A stretch of DNA of 7,297 nucleotides, taken from positions 1 to 7,297 of the forward strand of contig JAKDLC010000100.1 in assembly GCA_030453055.1 (NCBI GenBank), read 5' to 3'. Source of the stretch: Nitrosospira sp. (GTDB taxonomy: Bacteria > Pseudomonadota > Gammaproteobacteria > Burkholderiales > Nitrosomonadaceae). Shown piece by piece: positions 4,401 to 7,297 of the stretch. Position numbers and translations under genes: made by a program. Every line of letters begins with the position of its first letter. Positions within the stretch are counted from its first letter, which is position 1. The notes under the pieces were generated by a model. It was not told where the DNA came from. It worked only from the letters and a program-made list of their open reading frames with translations, and did no database searches.

Positions 4401-7297
4401 CTACGGTGGAGAGCCTACTTTGTTGTCCTGGAGCGGTTCGATGTTCGAGTATCTCATGCCGCTGCTGGTGATGCCGACGTTCGACAACACGCTGCTCGAC
4501 CAGACCTGCAAGGCTGCGGTGGATCGGCAAATCGCATATGGCGAGGAACGTGGCGTACCCTGGGGTGTCTCGGAATCGGGTTACAATGCCGTCGACGTTC
4601 AATTCAATTACCAATATCGCGCGGTCGGCGTCCCGGGGCTTGGACTCAAACGCGGTCTCGGCGGAGACCTGGTCATTGCACCCTATGCCTCGGTGCTGGC
4701 CTTGATGATCGCGCCCGAGGCCGCGTGCCGCAACCTTCAGCAACTTGCCGCCGAAGACGTGGTCGGCAAATTCGGCTTTTATGAGGCGGTCGACTACACG
4801 CCCTCACGACTGCGACATGGCGAAACGCGCGCCGTGGTGCGCTCATTCATGGCCCATCACCAAGGCATGAGTCTGCTTTCCCTGGCATCCTTATTGCTGA
4901 ATCGCCCGATGCAGCGGCGGTTCGAGTCCGAGCCATCATTCCAGGCGACAATGCTGCTGCTCCAGGAACGGATTCCGAAGGCTACGGCTTTCCGTTCGCA
5001 AGCTGCCGAGCTCCCCGATGCTCGCGTGACCAAGGAGCTCCCGGACATGCCAATGCGCATGCTTACCAGTGCGAACACGGCGGTTCCCGAAGTGCAACTT
5101 CTGTCGAATGGCCGGTATCATGTCGTGGTCACCAACAGCGGCGGGGGAAGCAGCCGCTGGAAAGACCTTGCCGTTACCCGCTGGCGGGAAGACAGCACTT
5201 GCGACAACCGGGGTAGTTTCTGCTATCTGCGCGATGTGGCCAGCGGAGAGTTCTGGTCGAATACCCACCAGCCCACCTTGAAAGAAGCAAAGCGTTATGG
5301 GGTGGTTTTTTCCGAAGGGCGCGTCGAATTCCGCCGCCGCGACCTCGATTTCGATACGCACACCGAGATTACGGTATCGCCGGAAGATGACATCGAGCTG
5401 CGCCGGGTTCGCATCACCAACCGCGCAAGGACGCAACGGACGATCGAGGTCACTTCCTACGCCGAGGTAGTGCTCGCGGCGCCGGCGGCTGACGCTCAGG
5501 CGCCGGCTTTCGGCAATCTTTTTGTGCAGACGGAAATACTGTCCGACCGGCGTGCGATTCTTTGCAGCCGGCGGCCGCGCTCCGAAAGCGACCCGATACC
5601 CTGGATGTTTCATTTGATGACGGTGCATGGAATCGATGTTGAATCGATTTCCTACGAGACCGACCGGATGGCGTTCATCGGACGTGGAAACGACGTGTCC
5701 GCACCGAGAGCGATGGCGGATCCGGCGCCGCTTTCCGGAAGCGCCGGTTCGGTTCTGGACCCGATCGTAGCCATCCGGCAGCGCGTCACCGTCGAACCCG
5801 GGGAGTCCGTGACGATCGATATCGTTACCGGGGCCGGCGACTCTCGTCATGCCGCCATGAGTCTGGTTGACAAATACCAGGATCAGCATTTGTCGGACCG
5901 CGTTTTCGATCTCGCGTGGACCCACAGTCTCGTCGTATTGCGACAGCTCAACGCCACCGAGACCGATGCGCAATTGTTTGGCCGTTTGGCCGGTTCGGTG
6001 CTCTATGCGAATACTTATCTGCGCGCCGATGACGCTGTGCTGAGCAAGAATCAGCGCGGCCAGTCGGGACTATGGGGGTACGCCATTTCCGGCGATCTGC
6101 CTATCGTGCTGCTGCAGATCAGCGATGCGGCGAATATCGACCTCGTGCGGCAGCTGGTGCAGGCACACGCCTACTGGCGTGTGAAAGGACTGGCGGTCGA
6201 TTTGATAATCTGGAATGAGGACCATTCGAGCTATCGGCAACTCCTGCACGACCAAATCATGGGATTGGTCGTCGGCAGTACCGAGGCCCATGTGCTCGAT
6301 CGTCCAGGCGGTGTTTTCATTCGTCGCGCTGAACAGATTGCGCCCGAGGATCGTATCCTGCTGCAAACTGTCGCACGAGTGATCATTTTCGACAGCAAAG
6401 GTAATTTGACAGAGCAGTTGACCCGTCGTATCCCTGCAGAACTGCCGATTCCAGTCATCCGGTTGGAGCCGGCTCGCCGGGACGAAGTCGCGCAGGCCGA
6501 TAAAATGCCTCACGGCCCGCTGCTCTTCGACAATGGAATGGGAGGGTTCACGCCCGATGGGCGCGAATACATTATAACGACGGGACACGATCGGACGACC
6601 CCCGCACCGTGGTCAAATGTCCTGGCGAATGCACAATTCGGAACCGTTCTCTCCGAGAGCGGCCAAGCCTATACCTGGGGGGAAAATGCGCACGAGTTCC
6701 GCTTGACTCCGTGGAACAATGACCCGGTTTGTGATCCCGGCGGGGAAGCCTACTACTTGCGCGATGAAGAAAGCGGCTATTTCTGGTCGCCAACGCCGCT
6801 GCCGGCGCGGGGGGCGACGCCGTATGTCACCCGGCATGGGTTTGGCTACAGTGTTTTCGAGCATGCCGAGGAGGGTATTCATTCCGAGCTTTGGGTCTAT
6901 GTGGCGCTGGATGCGTCGGTGAAGTTTGCGGTATTGAGAGTGCGTAACGAATCCGGGCGGCTGCGCCGGCTTTCGGCGACGGGATGCGTCGAATGGGTAT
7001 TGGGCGATTTACCGGAGAAGAGCAGAATGTACGTCGTTACCGAGATCGATCCCATAAGCGGCGCCTTGCTTGCACGCAATCCATATAACAACGAGTTTTC
7101 GGGGCGCGTTGCTTTTTTTGATGTCGATGAGGCGGCGCACAACGTTAGCGTAACCGGTGACCGCACCGAATTTATCGGCCGCAATGGCGGGCTCAAGAAT
7201 CCGGCGGCGATGGTTTCGGAAAAGCTTTCAGGACGCGTAGGGCCGGGCCTCGACCCCTGTAGCGCCATCCGGGTTCCGTTTGAGTTGCTGGATGGCC
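208..7297 (+). CDS. ndvB: Cyclic beta-1,2-glucan synthase (NdvB/ChvB/Cgs family), 3' end cut by window
   Basis: This gene encodes a giant inner-membrane enzyme that polymerises glucose from UDP-glucose into beta-1,2-glucan, controls its length and cyclises it. The frame is open for 2363 codons with no stop. Family members run about 2800-2900 residues, so the C-terminal 450-500 residues lie outside the window. Visible signatures: an N-terminal family block (FDNFYLIEEQIRTARRHLPK, residues 98-117), a DxD (TLDTDTQLPR, DTD at 659-661), RHRWIRGDWQ (810-819), VDSGNLAGHL (1155-1164), WGVSESGYN (1452-1460), MAHHQGMSLL (about 1550-1559) and LWGYAISGDLPIVLL (1955-1969). Six hydrophobic segments match the topology reported for Brucella Cgs. 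ATG 208 is the first possible start: this frame has a stop at 187-189 and no start codon between. The conserved N-terminal block downstream argues against a later start. No strong Shine-Dalgarno precedes it. The GT84 motifs look intact, so the gene appears functional as far as it is seen. The family call is firm; the exact product (ring size, substituents) cannot be read from sequence. Confidence 0.96.
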   Translation, partial: MTVSALLLPITSRLRKIGKPRIPLSKELPLRSELFSDDQMELYGGILAASHELSSSRGTHQLLARLDENENTLFSICGVLTDAVTADQPLTPAGEWLFDNFYLIEEQIRTARRHLPKGYSRELPLLARGPSANLPRVYDIALQAISHGDGRVDTESLRRFVAAYQTVANLKLGELWAIPIMLRLALIENLRRVGVHVAAGRTDRNLADAWADEITKVAGKDPKSLVLVIADMARSNPPMTTPFISELVRRLQGQGPALAFPLNWIEQRLAESNQTIDQMVQSGNQQQAADQVSISNSINSLRTLGAIDWREFVETTSVVEQTLREDPGGVYGQMDFATRDHYRHVVERLAKASPISEVEVARRALRLARAGTARDDGDVRAHVGFYLIDKGLPDLERSAQVRFSILEKFSRAGRRHPLFYYVGAIALITASLAGSLLLKAYADGANAWLLAVVGVLSLFAMSQLAVALVNWVTQLLVAPHSLPRMDFSGEIPSTLRTLVVVPTMLTRISDIPDLVEALEVRFLANRDANLYFGLLTDFQDADRQTLPEDEPLLQLARKGIEDLNKKYSNAAGNDTRTAAVSTTNSAADSAASGSEGPFYLFHRPRRWNPLERLWMGHERKRGKLADLNALLRGAGSDAFSLIIGNIAGLTEIKYVITLDTDTQLPRESAHQFVGAMAHPLNRARLDTTSTDGYSALVTDGYGILQPRVAVSLSSTNRSRYAWLFGGEAGIDPYTRMVSDVYQDLFHEGSFVGKGIYDIDAFEQVLCHRLPENRILSHDLLEGCYARAGLLSDVQLYEGFPSRYSTDVSRRHRWIRGDWQLASWLLWRVPGMDASHYPNPLSALSRWKLLDNLRRSLVPMALTLLLLLGWMGLPDAWFWTLAVIGALAIPAVITVISDLLNKPSEAPLRQHVVASMRAAGRHFGQIVFTLACLPYEACFSLDAIIRTHVRLFITRRRLLEWNPSREIDREADPGIVKDGGVSLDASFRSMWAAPAVAFAAVIGIAITTPFALIVALPVLLLWAGAPALAWWISLPLPPRSAELTIGQNHFLRQIARRTWFFFETFVGPKDHWLPPDNFQEHPAATIAHRTSPTNMGMALLANVAAHDFGYIGIGQLIERTANTLESMDTLERYAGHFYNWYDTETKAPLTRYISTVDSGNLAGHLLTLRAGLLEIADAPFIGEQVFLALTDTLQILEKTAGAASASSLTQFEKALTAAIGTRPLTIASAHIELDRLVACSIAVVDEIAKDSSTVPSSEAHEWAQILNRQCEGALADLISLAPQLPPLHTEAGGSDLTPTARIPSLRQLANQESGRARDLLTTLERLAQRAGEMALMEYGFLFNHAQRQLAIGYNVGERRLDASYYDLLASEARLCNFVAIAQGELPQESWFALGRMLTTYGGEPTLLSWSGSMFEYLMPLLVMPTFDNTLLDQTCKAAVDRQIAYGEERGVPWGVSESGYNAVDVQFNYQYRAVGVPGLGLKRGLGGDLVIAPYASVLALMIAPEAACRNLQQLAAEDVVGKFGFYEAVDYTPSRLRHGETRAVVRSFMAHHQGMSLLSLASLLLNRPMQRRFESEPSFQATMLLLQERIPKATAFRSQAAELPDARVTKELPDMPMRMLTSANTAVPEVQLLSNGRYHVVVTNSGGGSSRWKDLAVTRWREDSTCDNRGSFCYLRDVASGEFWSNTHQPTLKEAKRYGVVFSEGRVEFRRRDLDFDTHTEITVSPEDDIELRRVRITNRARTQRTIEVTSYAEVVLAAPAADAQAPAFGNLFVQTEILSDRRAILCSRRPRSESDPIPWMFHLMTVHGIDVESISYETDRMAFIGRGNDVSAPRAMADPAPLSGSAGSVLDPIVAIRQRVTVEPGESVTIDIVTGAGDSRHAAMSLVDKYQDQHLSDRVFDLAWTHSLVVLRQLNATETDAQLFGRLAGSVLYANTYLRADDAVLSKNQRGQSGLWGYAISGDLPIVLLQISDAANIDLVRQLVQAHAYWRVKGLAVDLIIWNEDHSSYRQLLHDQIMGLVVGSTEAHVLDRPGGVFIRRAEQIAPEDRILLQTVARVIIFDSKGNLTEQLTRRIPAELPIPVIRLEPARRDEVAQADKMPHGPLLFDNGMGGFTPDGREYIITTGHDRTTPAPWSNVLANAQFGTVLSESGQAYTWGENAHEFRLTPWNNDPVCDPGGEAYYLRDEESGYFWSPTPLPARGATPYVTRHGFGYSVFEHAEEGIHSELWVYVALDASVKFAVLRVRNESGRLRRLSATGCVEWVLGDLPEKSRMYVVTEIDPISGALLARNPYNNEFSGRVAFFDVDEAAHNVSVTGDRTEFIGRNGGLKNPAAMVSEKLSGRVGPGLDPCSAIRVPFELLDG
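1459..1617 (+). other. Membrane segments 1 and 2 of NdvB
   Basis: Two hydrophobic stretches, residues about 418-438 (FYYVGAIALITASLAGSLLL core) and 448-470 (WLLAVVGVLSLFAMSQLAVA core), are separated by a short polar loop (KAYADGANA). They form a membrane hairpin just before the glycosyltransferase core, which starts near residue 495. This matches the first of three hairpins described for the Brucella cyclic glucan synthase and would keep the GT domain on the cytoplasmic side with its UDP-glucose supply. The segments were judged by eye from residue hydrophobicity, so their ends are approximate. Confidence 0.8.
1690..2757 (+). other. GT84 glycosyltransferase core (residues ~495-850)
   Basis: This is the processive beta-1,2-glucosyltransferase domain using UDP-glucose. 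It starts with a hydrophobic strand LRTLVVVPTML (495-505), like the first strand of a GT-A fold. The four acidic/basic signatures expected for this class are present: an aspartate in LLTDFQDAD (D537); the metal/nucleotide-binding DxD in TLDTDTQLPR (D659, D661); an acidic site in SHDLLEG (D778 and E781, candidates for the acceptor base); and the (Q/R)xxRW motif as R809-R-H-R812-W813, followed by IRGDWQ. FHRPRRWNPLERLWMG (601-616) is another strong family block. Between residues about 568 and 595 there is a Ser/Ala/Thr-rich stretch that looks like a lineage-specific linker. The domain lies between membrane hairpins 1 and 2. Residue roles are transferred from work on Brucella Cgs, not shown here. 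Confidence 0.92.
2773..3300 (+). other. Membrane segments 3-6 of NdvB
   Basis: Two further hydrophobic hairpins follow the GT84 core. The first pair is at residues about 856-871 (LVPMALTLLLLLGWMG) and 875-895 (AWFWTLAVIGALAIPAVITVI). After a roughly 95-residue loop that is mostly polar but contains the moderately hydrophobic stretch HFGQIVFTLACLPYEA (about 921-936), the second pair lies at about 992-1008 and 1010-1031, ending LAWWI. Together with segments 1-2 this gives six crossings, the number reported for Brucella Cgs. An even count leaves both the GT84 domain and the C-terminal cyclization and phosphorylase domains in the cytoplasm. Boundaries are by eye; the last two segments could be read as one long hydrophobic region. 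Confidence 0.72.
3325..4932 (+). other. Glucoamylase-like cyclization domain (residues ~1040-1575; GH189-type)
   Basis: This domain is expected to close the linear beta-1,2-glucan into a ring by transglycosylation. The corresponding region of a bacterial cyclic glucan synthase was recently given its own family (GH189), related to the GH144 endo-beta-1,2-glucanases. It opens with NHFLRQIARRTWFFFETFVG (about 1047-1066), then YNWYDT (1137-1142) and VDSGNLAGHL (1155-1164). A variable, mainly helical stretch (about 1190-1325) follows. The most conserved part is 1337-1560: YGFLFNHAQRQLAIGYN, ASYYDLLASEARL, LLSWSGSMFEYLMP, YGEERGVPWGVSESGYN, MAHHQGMSLL. Acidic residues in the SWSGSMFEYLMP and GVSESGYN blocks are likely candidates for catalytic or substrate-binding roles, but I have not assigned them individually. 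No frame break or loss of a conserved block is seen. Confidence 0.88.
5041..6477 (+). other. First GH94-type module: beta-sandwich plus helical segment (residues ~1612-2090)
   Basis: This module resembles the N-terminal beta-sandwich of GH94 phosphorylases (formerly GT36). It includes VQLLSNGRYHVVVTNSGGG (1630-1648), RWKDLAVTRWRED (1651-1663), YLRDVASGEFWSNTHQP (1673-1689), FIGRGND (1823-1829) and LDPIVAIR (1850-1857). A helical segment follows with LWGYAISGDLPIVLL (1955-1969), highly characteristic of the family, and WNEDHSSYRQ (2002-2011). I do not see a complete catalytic barrel before the second module begins near 2092, so this copy is probably structural or substrate-handling rather than an independent phosphorylase. 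That last point is inference. Confidence 0.85.
6481..7297 (+). other. Second GH94 module, N-terminal beta-sandwich only (residues 2092-2363, cut by window)
   Basis: A second copy of the GH94-type beta-sandwich begins with LLFDNGMGGFTPDGREYIIT (2105-2124), a typical opening of GH94 phosphorylases. It continues with PAPWSNVLAN (2132-2141), a GTVLSESGQAYTWGENA block (2145-2161), YLRDEESGYFWSPTPLP (2183-2199), FIGRNGG (2322-2328) and LDPCSAIR (2348-2355). In the family it leads into the alpha-barrel with the general acid and phosphate site, which phosphorolyses beta-1,2-glucan and thereby limits chain length during synthesis. That part is beyond the window, so whether the phosphorylase is intact here cannot be judged. 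Confidence 0.87.

Noticed and set aside
4207..4743. Minus-strand open frame of 178 codons and an overlapping plus-strand frame at 4326-4784
   Set aside because: Both overlap the best conserved part of the cyclization domain in the ndvB frame and show no domain of their own.
4936..5973. Long minus-strand open frame of 345 codons
   Set aside because: It lies wholly antisense to the conserved end of the cyclization domain and the first GH94 module. Its translation is rich in Arg, His, Gly and Pro with no recognisable domain, as expected for a shadow of a GC-rich gene.

Overview
The window is dominated by one very large plus-strand gene. It opens at an ATG at 208 and stays open, with no in-frame stop, to the last base (2363 complete codons visible; the 3' end is outside the window). 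I translated it throughout and recognise it as a cyclic beta-1,2-glucan synthase of the NdvB/ChvB/Cgs family. These are inner-membrane enzymes of about 2800-2900 residues that make periplasmic cyclic beta-1,2-glucans from UDP-glucose. Roughly 450-500 C-terminal residues should therefore be missing, including most of the GH94 phosphorylase barrel.

Layout: 1-207 is a short upstream region. It holds a 42-bp direct repeat (14-55 and 161-202, 39/42 identical, 147 bp apart). One reading frame stays open across both copies and ends at a TAG at 201-203, four bases before the large gene. It may be the tail of an upstream gene or only a chance frame through a repeated element. From 208 the large protein reads in order: a soluble N-terminal region (about residues 1-417); two membrane segments (about 418-438 and 448-470); a GT84 glycosyltransferase core with DxD and RxxRW motifs (about 495-850); four more membrane segments (about 856-1031); a glucoamylase-like cyclization domain (about 1040-1575); a first GH94-type beta-sandwich module with helical segment (about 1612-2090); and the start of a second GH94 module (about 2092 to the window end).

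How the parts work together (family knowledge): the GT84 domain elongates a protein-bound beta-1,2-glucan on the cytoplasmic face. The C-terminal GH94 phosphorylase trims it to set ring size. The middle domain closes the ring and releases the cyclic glucan, which an ABC exporter (NdvA/ChvA/Cgt type) moves to the periplasm. No exporter gene is visible here.

Organism: moderately GC-rich codon use and this gene family fit a pseudomonadote (proteobacterium). The sequence alone does not separate rhizobial-type alphaproteobacteria from beta- or gammaproteobacteria carrying the same family. No RNA gene, CRISPR array, complete mobile element or terminator was seen. I do not think the window contains a wholly new system. 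The least explained part is the repeated upstream 200 bases.
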